64,000 nucleotides of DNA from CAVZCK01 sp963773735 (GCA_963773735.1 CAVZCK010000028.1:62001-126000), one strand, 5' to 3'; shown: positions 46,595 to 55,873, counted from the first letter of the stretch. Translations and numbers: made by a program. Notes: generated from the letters alone by a model not told the origin.

Positions 46595-47371
46595 CTACAG
46601 ACTGCTCGCTCCAAACCGAATTTGCTGCTGATCAAGAGCGACAGCACAATAGCATCCGTGGACCTGGCAATCTGAATAAGTCAGCGACTGGCCTAAGGGC
46701 GTGCGGCCAAAAACACTGTCGCCATTGCAAGCGAGTTCATAGCCATTCATCGCCATGTTCAGACGCTCAATATAGAAGTTATCGGGGGGCTCGGTTCGAA
46801 GGACCAGCACGATTTGGCCTGACCCCTTGCGAATAAAAATTCGATTTTTGATGGTTTCAACATCCCAATTCTCAATGCCAGCTCGCCATTCATTATCGAC
46901 GATACAAAGAGTGGTCTTCCCCTCGTCGTCCATGAAGTGAGCGTTCAGACGAAATGGCGCCCCGACCGCCTCTGGCGGCGCGATAGACAAAATTGGCTGC
47001 CCGCCCAAACTGACAAGATGGAAGCAACCGACGGCGACATTCGATCCGAAATGTATGGCTGGCTGTACTGCCTGCACGTCGAAGATTTCTCGGCAAAACC
47101 CCTTCTGCAGCGCGGCGGGGTTTTTGGCTGCCTCGAACACCGTGAGGTCTGCAAGGACCCCGCGCCGTCGCTTACCCTCACAAGTGCCGCACAGATAATA
47201 GATATGATCAGCTTCATGCTTTTCCGCGTCGACGTACGCCGGGGCAATGTGGTCGTAGATGCAATACGCATTGCCGCACACCAAGCAACCGAACCCGGCG
47301 CGCTGACGCACTTCGCGTTTAACGCCATCGGGAATATCTCGCGGTAAGCCATGTTCGTTAACTGAGCTCAT
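46595..47371 (-). CDS. HNH-like zinc-motif protein
   Basis: The 258-residue protein starts MSSVNEHGLPRDIPDGVKRE and then has an HNH-type zinc region at about residues 25-75. It contains FGCLVCGNAYCIYDHIAP, HEADHIYYLCGTCEGKRR and a second CxxC pair. In active HNH nucleases of this layout a His usually follows the second cysteine pair; here that position is Glu (CEGK), so catalysis may be lost. The C-terminal 170 residues are beta-rich (NRIFIRKGSGQIVLVLRTEP) and could form a binding domain. No restriction or toxin partner is adjacent. Codon use fits the genome moderately. Confidence 0.7.
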   Translation of the reverse strand: MSSVNEHGLPRDIPDGVKREVRQRAGFGCLVCGNAYCIYDHIAPAYVDAEKHEADHIYYLCGTCEGKRRRGVLADLTVFEAAKNPAALQKGFCREIFDVQAVQPAIHFGSNVAVGCFHLVSLGGQPILSIAPPEAVGAPFRLNAHFMDDEGKTTLCIVDNEWRAGIENWDVETIKNRIFIRKGSGQIVLVLRTEPPDNFYIERLNMAMNGYELACNGDSVFGRTPLGQSLTYSDCQVHGCYCAVALDQQQIRFGASSL

Positions 47372-47813
47372 CGGCCACTCTCCCTCAGAATTTCTGCGAC
47401 GCCTCGTTTGTCATAAGCCCGGAACCTGGGCGATTCGCAAACTTGTCGGAGCCTGGAGTTCGGTGCGTTTTGCATAGCTTATGCGAGTATTTTCCTAGGT
47501 AGCCATTTTAGCGCGAGGAGGCGGAATAAAAGGGCCACCCCGAAGGACGGCCGTTGCATAACTAGAAATTTATATAGTGGTCAGGTCTGCCCGGCGACCC
47601 GGCGACGATCTGCGAGCGGCAGAAACGAGGCGCAAGCCGAGGATCGCCGGGTTTTCACCCGCCGCTCCCGCACCGCAGCAATATGGCGTGAAAAGGCGCG
47701 CTCTGCCGCCCGCCAAGAGTTGCGCCGCAGCGAAAGCGGCGCTATCTGTTTCGCAGGTGCCGCAAGGCTTGCGGCCAATCTCACAATTTCGCATTTCCGC
47801 GGAAGGTCGGCAG
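47372..47813. other. Intergenic region upstream of gatC
   Basis: No gene is supported. A frame open from 47577 into gatC exists, but its upstream part is Arg/Pro-rich and not conserved. The segment should hold the gat operon promoter; I see no clear match. Confidence 0.5.
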
Positions 47814-48101
47814 ATGAAAGTCGATGAGGCCACGGTGCGCCACGTCGCGCGGCTCGCGCGCATCAAGGTCAGCGGGCAGGAGGCCAGGAGCCTGCAGCGT
47901 GAACTCAGCGCGATCCTCGACTGGGTCGAGCAGCTCGGCGAGGTCGACACCGCCGATGTCGAGCCGATGACCCGCGTCGAGGCCATGGCGCTGCCCAAGC
48001 GCCGCGACGAGGTGACGGACGGCGGCATTCCGGATCTGATCCTCAAGAACGCGCCGCTGACCGAGGATCATTTCTTCCTGGTGCCGAAGGTGGTGGAGTA
48101 G
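47814..48101 (+). CDS. gatC: Asp/Glu-tRNA amidotransferase subunit C
   Basis: GatC is the small subunit that holds GatA and GatB together in the amidotransferase, which converts Glu-tRNA(Gln) or Asp-tRNA(Asn) into Gln-tRNA or Asn-tRNA. The 95-residue protein reads MKVDEATVRHVARLARIKVS, ILDWVEQLGEVDTADVEPMT and ends with APLTEDHFFLVPKVVE, all typical. The start is the ATG at 47814. It is 3 bases before gatA. Confidence 0.96.
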   Translation: MKVDEATVRHVARLARIKVSGQEARSLQRELSAILDWVEQLGEVDTADVEPMTRVEAMALPKRRDEVTDGGIPDLILKNAPLTEDHFFLVPKVVE

Positions 48102-48104
48102 GCG

Positions 48105-49670
48105 ATGAGCGAGCTGACCGGCCTCACCCTTGCCGAGGCGCGCGACCGTCTGCGCAAGAAGGAGCTGACAGCGCGCGAGCTGACCGAGGCGCATCTTTCC
48201 GCGATCGAGGGCGCCAACGCCGCGCTCAATGCCTATCTGCTGGTGACCAGCGACAAGGCGCTCGACATGGCGAAGGCGTCGGATGCGCGGCTCGCCAAGG
48301 GCAAGGGCCTGCCGCTCGACGGGCTGCCGATCGGCGTCAAGGATCTGTTCTGCACGCGAGGGTGTGCGCACGACGGCCTGCTCGGCGATCCTCGACGATT
48401 TCCAGCCGGTCTATGAGTCGACGGTGACGCAGAATCTGTGGGACGCTGGCGCGGTGATGCTCGGCAAGCTCAATATGGACGAGTTCGCCATGGGCTCCTC
48501 GACCGAGACCAGCCATTTCCGCCCTTGCATCAATCCCTGGCGCGCGGACGGCAGCAACAAGCCGTTGGTGCCCGGCGGCTCCTCCGGCGGCTCGGCCTCG
48601 GCGGTGGCCGCGCGGATCGCGCTTGCCGCCACGGCCTCCGACACTGGCGGCTCGATCCGCCAGCCGGCCGCCTTCACCGGCACCGTCGGCATGAAGCCCA
48701 CCTATGGCCGCTGCTCGCGCTGGGGCATGGTGGCCTTCGCCTCCTCGCTCGATCAGGCCGGGCCGATCGCGCGCACGGTGCAAGGACGCCGCGATCATGC
48801 TGCGCCAGATGGCGAGCCACGACCCGAAGGATTCGACCAGCGCCGCCAGCGCCCGTGCCGGATTTCGAGAAGGCGCTGGCGAAGAAGGTGAAGGGCCTGA
48901 AGATCGGCATCCCGAAGGAATACCGCATCGAGGGTCTTTCCGCCGAGATCGAGGCGCTGTGGCAGCAGGGCATCGACTGGTTCAAGGCGGCGGGCGCCGA
49001 GATCGTCGAGATCAGCCTGCCGCATACGAAATACGCCCTGCCCGCCTATTACATCGTCGCCCCCGCCGAAGCCTCGTCCAATCTCGCCCGCTATGACGGC
49101 GTGCGCTACGGCCTGCGCGTCAACGGCCGCGACATCATCGACATGTATGAGGAGACGCGCTCGCACGGCTTCGGCGCCGAGGTGAAGCGGCGCGTGCTGA
49201 TCGGCACCTATGTGCTCTCGGCCGGCTATTACGACGCCTATTACATCAAGGCGCAAAAAGTGCGCACGCTGATCCGCCGCGATTTCGAGGACGCGTTCGA
49301 GACCGTCGATGCGGTGCTGACGCCGGCGACGCCCTCGCCCGCCTTTGCGCTCGGCGAGAAAGGCGGCGATCCGATCGAGATGTATTTCAACGATATTTTC
49401 ACCGTCACGGTGAACATGGCCGGGCTGCCGGGCATTTCCGTGCCGGCCGGGTTTTCCAAGACCGGCCTGCCGCTCGGGCTGCAGCTGATCGGGCGGCCGT
49501 TCGACGAGGAGACCATGCTGCGCGCGGCGCAGGTGATCGAGGATGCCGCCGGCCCCGCGCTGGCGCCTGAGCCGTGGTGGAATGCCGCCAAGCCAGCGCC
49601 CGGCGCCGTGACGAAACCCGCGGGGAAGCCGCAGGCCAAAGCCAGATCGCCGCGAAAGAAATCATCCTGA
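48105..49670 (+). CDS. gatA: Asp/Glu-tRNA amidotransferase subunit A (three frame breaks)
   Basis: GatA is the amidase subunit that frees ammonia from glutamine. The Ser-cisSer-Lys triad is visible in LPIGVKDLFC (Lys), VPGGSSGGSASAVAARI and ASDTGGSIRQPAAF. One-base insertions near 48358, 48782 and 48848 move the reading through all three frames. The later part reads LKIGIPKEYRIEGLSAEIEA and MAGLPGISVPAGFSKTGLPL. The span is a multiple of three, which fits three insertions. Corrected length is about 520 residues. Confidence 0.94.
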
Positions 49671-49682
49671 CGGGTTTACCCG

Positions 49683-50000
49683 ATGTCCCAGCGCCCGCCC
49701 GAAGACTGCGAAAATATGGAACAGGTCCGCGCCGAGATCGACCGGCTCGACGCGGCGATCCTCGACCTGGTCGCCGAGCGCTTCGGCTATGTCGACCGCG
49801 CCTGGCAGCTCAAGACGCACCGCGCCGAGGCGGTGGTGCCCTGGCGCATCCAGCAGGTGATCGACCGCATGCGCGCCCGCGCCACCGAGCGCGGCATCCC
49901 GCCCGAGCTGGCCGAGGCGCTGTGGCGGCAGATGATCGGCTGGTTCATCCAATATGAGGAAGAAAAGCTGTCGAGCGAGCCGCCCGAGGACAAAATCTGA
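49683..50000 (+). CDS. Chorismate mutase, AroQ type
   Basis: The 105-residue all-helical protein has the AroQ layout: EQVRAEIDRLDAAILDLVAE near residue 13, a catalytic Lys in WQLKTHR, and the C-terminal helix LAEALWRQMIGWFIQYEEEK. It would convert chorismate to prephenate or act on isochorismate as a PchB-like lyase; residues do not separate these. It lies 12 bases after gatA and about 270 bases before gatB, on the same strand, so it is embedded in the gat operon. The frame is intact. Confidence 0.9.
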   Translation: MSQRPPEDCENMEQVRAEIDRLDAAILDLVAERFGYVDRAWQLKTHRAEAVVPWRIQQVIDRMRARATERGIPPELAEALWRQMIGWFIQYEEEKLSSEPPEDKI

Positions 50001-50268
50001 GCGCATGGTGCGGCGCTATTGCGGCTTTGCAAGGGCGCCGGACCGGTTGAGCGAAACCCCCAAATTTTCGCTTGTCAGGTAATATTTTATACGCTTGTGT
50101 AGAGGCCGCCGGAGGGCCATGAGCGGGTTCGGTTTCGCCGCCGGGCATGATGGGCGGAGCGTATTTTTCCTCAGTAGCGCAATCTCGGGACGTAAGGGAG
50201 GCTCAGGCTTTCCTGCGCCTGATGCTTTTGCGGGGAATGCGCGTGAGACGAGGCACGGGGCTTGAGTG

Positions 50269-51750
50269 ATGACAATGCAACCACGCCAGGAAAATCTGAT
50301 CGACGGCGCGACCGGCCCCTGGGAAGTCGTCATCGGCATGGAGGTGCACGCCCAGGTCACCTCCAAGTCGAAGCTGTTCTCCGGCGCCTCGACCGAATTC
50401 GGCGGCGAGCCCAATTCCCACGTCTCGCTGGTCGATGCCGCCATGCCCGGCATGCTGCCCGTCATCAACGAGGAATGCGTGCGCCAGGCGATCCGCACCG
50501 GGCTCGGCCTCAAGGCGCAGATCAACCTCTATTCCGTCTTCGACCGCAAGAACTACTTCTATCCCGACCTGCCGCAGGGCTATCAGATCTCGCAATACAA
50601 GTACCCGATCGTCGGCGAGGGCAAGGTCACCGTCGACATGAAGGACGGCTATTCCGTCGAGGTCGGCATCGAGCGCGTGCATCTGGAGCAGGACGCCGGC
50701 AAGAGCCTGCACGATCAGCATCCGGACTATTCCTTCGTCGATCTCAACCGCTCGGGCGTCGCGCTGATGGAGATCGTCTCGCGGCCCGATCTGCGCTCCT
50801 CCGAGGAGGCCAAGGCCTATATCACCAAGCTGCGCACCATCCTGCGCTATCTCGGCACCTGCGACGGCAATATGGAGCAGGGCTCCTTGCGCGCCGACGT
50901 CAATGTCTCGGTGCGCAAGCCGGGCGAGCCCTACGGCACGCGCTGCGAGATCAAGAACGTCAATTCCATCCGCTTCATCGGCCAGGCCATCGATTACGAG
51001 GCGCGCCGCCAGATCGGCATCCTCGAGGCCGGCGGCAGCGATCGATCAGGAGACGCGGCTGTTCGATCCCAAGCTGCGGCGAGACCCGCTCCATGCGCTC
51101 CAAGGAGGAGGCGCATGATTACCGCTATTTCCCCGATCCCGACCTCTTGCCGCTGGAGCTGACGCAGGACTATGTCGATGAGGTCGCCGGCGCGCTGCCC
51201 GAGTTGCCCGACGAGAAGAAGGCGCGCTTCATCGAGGATTTCGGCCTCTCGGCCTATGACGCCGGCGTGCTGGTCGCCGACAAGGAGACGGCCGAGTATT
51301 TCGAGGCGGTGGCCGGCGGGGCGCGACGCGAAGACGGCCGCCAATTGGGTGACCGGCGATCTGTTCGGCGCGCTCAACCGCACGGGGCGGAGCATCGCCG
51401 ACAGCCCGGTCGAGCGCCGCGCATCTCGGCGAGCTGATCGACCTGATCGCCAAGAACGTCATCTCCGGCCGCATCGCCAAGGATGTGTTCGAGATCATGG
51501 TCGAGACCGGAGAGGCGCCCGGCCAAGATCGTCGAGAGCCGCGGCCTCAAGCAGGTCACCGACACCGGCGCCATCGAGAAGGTCGTCGATGAGATCATCG
51601 CCGCCAACCCCAAGCAGGTGGAGCAGGTGAAGGCCAAGCCGCAGACGCTTCGGCTGGTTCGTCGGCCAGGTGATGAAGGCGACCGGCGGCAAGGCCAACC
51701 CGGCGGCGGTGAATGCGATTTTGCGGAAGAAGCTCGGTGTGGAGGAGTGA
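50269..51750 (+). CDS. gatB: Asp/Glu-tRNA amidotransferase subunit B (six frame breaks)
   Basis: GatB binds the mischarged tRNA and performs the kinase and transamidation steps. The first 260 residues are clean: GPWEVVIGMEVHAQVTSKSK, FDRKNYFYPDLPQGYQISQY and CDGNMEQGSLRADVNVSVRK. Six one-base insertions then follow, near 51040, 51084, 51330, 51415, 51515 and 51648. Between them conserved blocks appear, such as EEAHDYRYFPDPDLLPLEL, HLGELIDLIAKNVISGRIAK and KATGGKANPAAVNAILRKKL. The span is a multiple of three, fitting six insertions. Corrected length is about 491 residues, as expected. Confidence 0.93.
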
Positions 51751-51957
51751 GAGAGCTTCATTGACCTTTCGGGAACCTCCGCATCGAACTTCCGTCCGCC
51801 ACAACTCCGCGCATATCGTTGGGGCGGAGGGTTGACTGACTTGGGGCAATTTTGTGCCGTACGTGATCAGGCGAAGGGGGCTGTGTTTGTCAAACGATTG
51901 ATTCCGATATTGTAATTACAGTATTGACACGCCACCCTACCCCAACCTACTAAATGA

Positions 51958-52017
51958 TTTCTTGCGAGAGCGCTGCACCGACGGCAGAGGACCGTCGGTA
52001 CGTTTCCTGGCAAGAAA
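51958..52017 (+). other. Nested inverted repeat, possible structured RNA
   Basis: The outer arms TTTCTTGC (51958-51965) and GCAAGAAA (52010-52017) enclose the inner arms ACCGACGG (51977-51984) and CCGTCGGT (51992-51999), the inner pair with a 7-base loop. Both pairs are perfect. A TTGACA hexamer 29 bases upstream could place a transcription start near the left arm. No T tract follows, so it is not a standard terminator. Confidence 0.45.
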
Positions 52018-52056
52018 GTGGCCGCTTCCGAAGGTTATCGGCGGCGGTCGAACTCA

Positions 52057-52163
52057 GCCTAGGCTCTCCGTTCGCCTAGGCTATATGAAGCGAGAGCCGC
52101 TCCCCCGAAACCAATGGGTAGCGGCTGATGAGACCTAGGCGTGAAGCGATAAATTGCCTAGGC
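52057..52163. repeat. Four CCTAGG-centred palindromes
   Basis: GCCTAGGC occurs at 52057-52064, 52074-52081 and 52156-52163, with ACCTAGGC at 52133-52140. The first two are 17 bases apart (start to start) and the last two 23. CTAG is rare in most proteobacterial genomes, so four copies in about 107 bases is unlikely by chance. Spacing suggests repeated protein-binding sites upstream of the broken gene at 52245. Confidence 0.6.
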
Positions 52164-52244
52164 TCTGCAAGTACTCGATTGTCATCGTGGCGCCCTGTCC
52201 GTTCGGCGGGCAGGGCAAATTAATTAGAACAGTGCCTGCCGGTC

Positions 52245-53572
52245 ATGCTGTTCCATATTCAGTTTTCCCATTGTTGATCTGCGCAGCTTTGCACCACAAC
52301 GAGAGTTACGTCTCCCCGTTCCGGGATGGCCACGCCCCCTTGTTAATGAAGAATTCGTTCGATCGGTCGGTCAAATTCGTCAGCGACGAAGGGGCGGTCT
52401 AGAGGGTTGGGTTGGAGACGAATTCTGCTGCGATGCACGTCGTGCAATTAAGCTTGATCTTAGCAAGTCCCGCGATTTGCGAATCGCATTTCGACGATTC
52501 TATTTTGACGGGGCAATCGTTGGCCGATTTGAGATTGGCTTAGCGTTAGAGGAGTCAACTCGAGAGCCGAGTTCGGTTGATCTGGTGGCTCTAGTCGCAG
52601 AATTCTAAATTTAGAGGCTCAGATTCGCAGTCCTGGCCGCCCATCCAAGCGATTCCGGCTGATTGCAATCGCCAAGCCTCTTGCGCGCCTCTACGCGAGC
52701 GCAAGCAGCAAACATCGTGGATGGTTGGCAGCGCGCCTTCGGAGCCGAAGCTATGATCACTTGGTGATCGGCGGAAACCCGTCTCTATTTATTGAAACTT
52801 CGCCGATTGACCTCGACCAAGTGAATATGCCATGTGGCGCGATCCAAAGCAGTGCAGAGTCGAACTTTCGTGTTTTTCATTGGACAACGGAAATAGACGG
52901 AACACCTCTACCAGTTTGGATAACCGAACCACCTCAATGCTTGGAGACTTCTAGTGCGCGGAAACTACGCGTTTATTTAATCCGCCTCCACGCCGAGCAT
53001 CAAGCCTTTTTAAGAATACTTAAGGCGGTTCGGACAGGCATGGTTCGTCCGCGGGTGGGCACAGTTTCGTCAGAGGCGCTTCAACAATACTTGAACAAAT
53101 CGACGAGATTTTTTTGAGATCTAAAGAGGCTATCAAGAAAATTTCTTCTGGAGACGACGTATTGGCCGATGCAATGAGTTTTGGATCGGAAAGACTGATC
53201 CCGGTTGGGGATCGAAACGCTACGTTGAATCAACTTAAGTATATTAGGAAAAACATATATAAGAAGATCGAAAGACTTACAACAAACGCTAAAGGTGACG
53301 AAATGTGGTTTACGAAAGAGCGGCAACTTTTCGTGGCTTCCATTTTTGGCGTTGCTTTTCTCGCCATCTTGCTTGCGACAGCAATTATTATTCCAAATCC
53401 AACTTCATCGCAAGAAACCACGTTTCGCATAATAATGGCTATCTCAGCGAGCGCCTTTGCGGGAATAATTCCTGGTGTTATGGATGTGAAGTTGACCTGG
53501 ACGAACTTTGTTCTTCGTGCAAGCGGAGCGCTTGCAGTATTTGTGATCGTATATTTTTATGCTCCGGCCTGA
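52245..53572 (+). pseudogene. Unrecognised protein with C-terminal membrane helices (three frame breaks)
   Basis: No single frame covers this gene, but joining frames gives one continuous protein of about 442 residues. It runs: MLFHIQFS, then IVDLRSFAPQRELRLPVPG, FVRSVGQIRQRRRGGLEGW, IAFRRFYFDGAIVGRFEIG, LVALVAEF, LNLEAQIRSPGRPSKRFRLI, LRVYLIRLHAEHQAFLRIL, YLNKSTRFF, and LRSKEAIKKISSGDDVLA. It ends with three hydrophobic segments (LFVASIFGVAFLAILLATAI, FRIIMAISASAFAGIIPGVM, ASGALAVFVIVYFYAPA). The breaks are one extra base near 52268, one missing base near 52605 and one missing T in the T7 run at 53109-53115. The span modulo 3 agrees. The start is uncertain. Composition is more AT-rich than the surroundings, suggesting transfer. 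I do not recognise the family. Confidence 0.6.
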
Positions 53573-53748
53573 GTTGCAATCCGACGAATTCACATGCCTT
53601 CGGGTCGAAGAACAGGAACACTTTGAGCAGCCAGGTCCATTTCGGGTTGCGAGTGAAAGGCCTCGAAGAGAAACCAAGACCGTACCAAGCCCAGAGTTGA
53701 CTATCGAAATTAATTATCGATTACCATTATACGACTTTGGCCCTCGAA

Positions 53749-53926
53749 CTTATCCCCGCGTCCCCCCGCCGCCCCTATGTCGCCCGCGTCGCTTCTTAGC
53801 GAGCGACAACGGGGCTCGAGACCGTCTCGCCACCGTCAGGAGAAGGGATTGCGGCGCCTGGGAAATCCGCAGGGGATGGCTGTGTCGCGTGATAGGCTGG
53901 TCGCGCGGTGGGGTAACGCCGCATAC
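53749..53926 (+). repeat. Diverged dispersed repeat, copy A
   Basis: Shared blocks with 54878-55050 in the same order: TTATCCCCGC, CCGCCCCTAT, CGTCGCTTC, GATTGCGGCGCCTGGGAAAT, then GGGATGGC, GATAGGCTGG and GCGGTGGGGTAACG. Identity is about 65-70 percent by eye. A short frame here reads RDRLVARWGNAAYIRG, a peptide type I associate with spurious ORFs in Bradyrhizobium-like genomes, so I treat it as a non-coding repeat. Confidence 0.6.
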
Positions 53927-53978
53927 ATTCGCGGGTCTGCGGTGTCAGCCCATCTGCCGGCTGCGCTGTGCAAATCGT

Positions 53979-54107
53979 CTAGAGCCGTTTCGGTTCCGAT
54001 AGAATCGGAACGTAAAACGGTTCTATCTATTTGTTTGAGCATGGTCTTTTCGCAAAACCGGAATCCATGCCCGTTTTCACGGGGACATGCTTTTGCGGAT
54101 CATGCTC
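53979..54107. repeat. Intergenic palindromic repeat, copy 2
   Basis: GGTTCCGATAGAATCGGAAC, TTTGTTTGAGCATGGTCTTT, TCGCAAAACCGGAATCCATG and CACGGGGACATG appear in the same order as at 18838-18943. This copy is more complete, ending with GCGGATCATGCTC, which is the inverted partner of GAGCATGGTC near its middle. Confidence 0.75.
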
Positions 54108-54155
54108 TGGGTTACATCAACCACCGAGGCGACTCCCTCGCGTCGCATCGAACAC

Positions 54156-54614
54156 TTACACCGCCGGTTCGATGGAACAATAGGGAGTCAGTCTTAGATG
54201 ATGCAGGCGATGGAGATTAAAGCTCAGCCTGTAGCTGTCCAGGACTCCATTGATCAAAACGCTCCGAGGGCCGCCGATAGCTCTCAAAACTTCGGCATTT
54301 TTCTCCGTCACCTGACAAGCGACCCGATATTGGCCGACCAACATGAAGGCGAAGAGATTTCCCACGAGGGATCTTCGGATGTCCTCGAATTGACCGATCG
54401 CGGAAAACGGCTTTCCCGCATAGTCCAGGTCTTTTTTCCACTCACGGCTGAGAGATGAATGCAGGCAGCCTGGAAGGAGTAAAAAGTTTTTGCTCTTGCA
54501 GATCGTCACCAGTTCTTCCGCGCGTGCGGCTGCTTCGATTCCCGCTGCATGGGACGCGCCGCTCAATGGAGCCAAAAAACAGAACGCTAAGCAAAATAAC
54601 GAGCAACCTCTCAT
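54156..54614 (-). CDS. Small exported protein of unknown function
   Basis: The 152-residue protein begins MRGCSLFCLAFCFLAPLSG, a signal peptide ending SHAAG. The mature part has ELVTICKSKNFLLLPGCLHS, a basic-acidic helix SREWKKDLDYAGKPFSAIGQ and GNLFAFMLVGQYRVACQVTE, with three cysteines. GGGAGGG precedes the ATG at 54614. It lies among repeats without partner genes. I do not recognise the family. Codon use is less GC-biased than the core genes. Confidence 0.65.
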   Translation of the reverse strand: MRGCSLFCLAFCFLAPLSGASHAAGIEAAARAEELVTICKSKNFLLLPGCLHSSLSREWKKDLDYAGKPFSAIGQFEDIRRSLVGNLFAFMLVGQYRVACQVTEKNAEVLRAIGGPRSVLINGVLDSYRLSFNLHRLHHLRLTPYCSIEPAV

Positions 54615-54877
54615 GCTGCCCTCCCCACATCCTGCCAAATATCGATGGCAAGGCGATTTTGGTTGATTGCGCGGCGGCGTTCAACAGCTGTTGTTGTGGC
54701 GTGGCGAAAGCGACAATCGGGCGCTGGGCGCTGCGCCTTTCGCATCTCGAAGCAAGGCAAGCCGCATTGCCGCCGGCAGCCAAATTCGTGAGCGTCTCCC
54801 GCCGCACGGCCGGGCACTGGTTTTTTACGGCCGCTTAACGCTGCCGAACGATCGTCATCATATATCCGCGCCGGAAG

Positions 54878-55050
54878 TTATCCCCGCCTCCCCGCCCGCC
54901 CCTATACTCGCCGCCGTCGCTTCCCCTAAGGGGCGCCGGGCTTAAGACCGACTTCTGTTCTGGGGGGATGCGATTGCGGTGCCTGGGAAATCCGCATGGG
55001 ATGGCCGAGTTGCAGGATAGGCTGGCCGTGCGGTGGGGTAACGACCCATA
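54878..55050 (+). repeat. Diverged dispersed repeat, copy B
   Basis: Collinear with 53749-53926 over about 175 bases, sharing TTATCCCCGCCTCCCC, CGTCGCTTCC, GCGATTGCGGTGCCTGGGAA, GATAGGCTGGCCGTGCGGTG and GGGTAACG. No open frame is conserved between the copies beyond about 17 codons. Confidence 0.6.
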
Positions 55051-55335
55051 ACCAGGGGTTCGACGGACGACCCACCTGTGCTGGGATGCGCAGGTCTTCC
55101 ACAGGTTCGACCCGTGCAGGCCCGGGCCGGAAAGTCGCTGCCCCGCCGTCCGCCTTCGCAAGAGGTCCACGGCGCTGTCGCCGGCAGCGCGCCATGTCCT
55201 TTGGCTGGGGGCTGGCGATCATCGCTGCCGGCGGCGCGGAAATGGAGCGGCTTTCAGCCACGGCTTGGCCGGAAGATGCACGGGCGCGCCAGGTTCGGTA
55301 AGAGAGCGGACCGGAGCCAGAATATCACCGCGCGT

Positions 55336-55388
55336 GGGCAGCCGAGAGGCTGACACACTAAATACACGGACCAGCCTCACGGCTGCCC
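55336..55388. repeat. Long imperfect hairpin
   Basis: GGGCAGCCGAGAGGCTG and CAGCCTCACGGCTGCCC pair over 17 positions with a short central mismatch and a 19-base loop containing ACACTAAATACACG. It lies in a gene-poor stretch. It resembles a mobile palindromic unit more than a terminator, because no T tract follows. Confidence 0.6.
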
Positions 55389-55873
55389 GCGCCGCCCCTA
55401 TGGGCGGCGAGATGAAGTACCGCCAAGCCTCGCGGGTCCAGCCCGGCGAGGGGATTGGTGTTGCGCGATGGAAGCGAACGCGATACCGGCAGCTCATGCG
55501 CGGGCTTGCGCCGATGGCGCTGATCCGGGGACCGAGGTCGCAGATTGCGACGCCGCATGGCATCAATGCTGGCGGATGGCGGAGCCTGCGCAAACGACAT
55601 CGTACTTGGCTGGGTCTCCCGCGCTCGCTGTCCGGGGCCTACACGAAACGAAGCCGGGAAGATGTGACCCCGGTCCGCCATGCGGTCGGCCGGGGCAGAC
55701 GAAGGCGGTGAGGCCCGGCGCGGCGGCTCGGGCTGCGCATCATGCCCCGCCGCCAGTGCGGTCTTCGCCCCGTGAGCGCGGATTTTCACGAAAATATGCG
55801 GGGGCGGGGCTGTTCAGGCAAAATCCAGCCGTTTAAGCTGCCGCGATCGCGTCTGTTGAAGCGGAGGAAAATC

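Larger units (their letters stand above)
51751..52244. other. AT-richer intergenic region with palindromes
   Basis: No gene is supported. The stretch holds a perfect palindrome TGTAATTACA (51911-51920), a TTGACA hexamer (51924-51929), a nested hairpin (51958-52017) and four copies of a CCTAGG-centred palindrome (52057-52163). A frame at 52154-52402 (82 codons) shows no protein character. Confidence 0.6.
53573..54155. other. Repeat-filled intergenic region
   Basis: It holds copy A of a diverged repeat (53749-53926) and copy 2 of the palindromic repeat (53979-54107). No gene is supported; short frames here are by-products of the repeats. Confidence 0.6.
54615..55873. other. Long repeat-rich region without supported genes
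   Basis: It contains diverged repeat copy B (54878-55050) and a long hairpin (55336-55388). Several frames are open because of high GC, including 55265-55711, but all are Arg/Pro/Gly-rich and lack family character. A frame from 55742 joins the hydrolase gene but its upstream part is not protein-like. Confidence 0.55.

Noticed and set aside
52154..52402. Open frame of 82 codons
   Set aside because: No protein character; it overlaps the CCTAGG repeats and a different frame that reads as the start of the orphan protein.
55265..55711. 148-codon frame in the repeat region
   Set aside because: Arg/Gly-rich with no conserved pattern; it spans a hairpin element and is best explained by high GC content.
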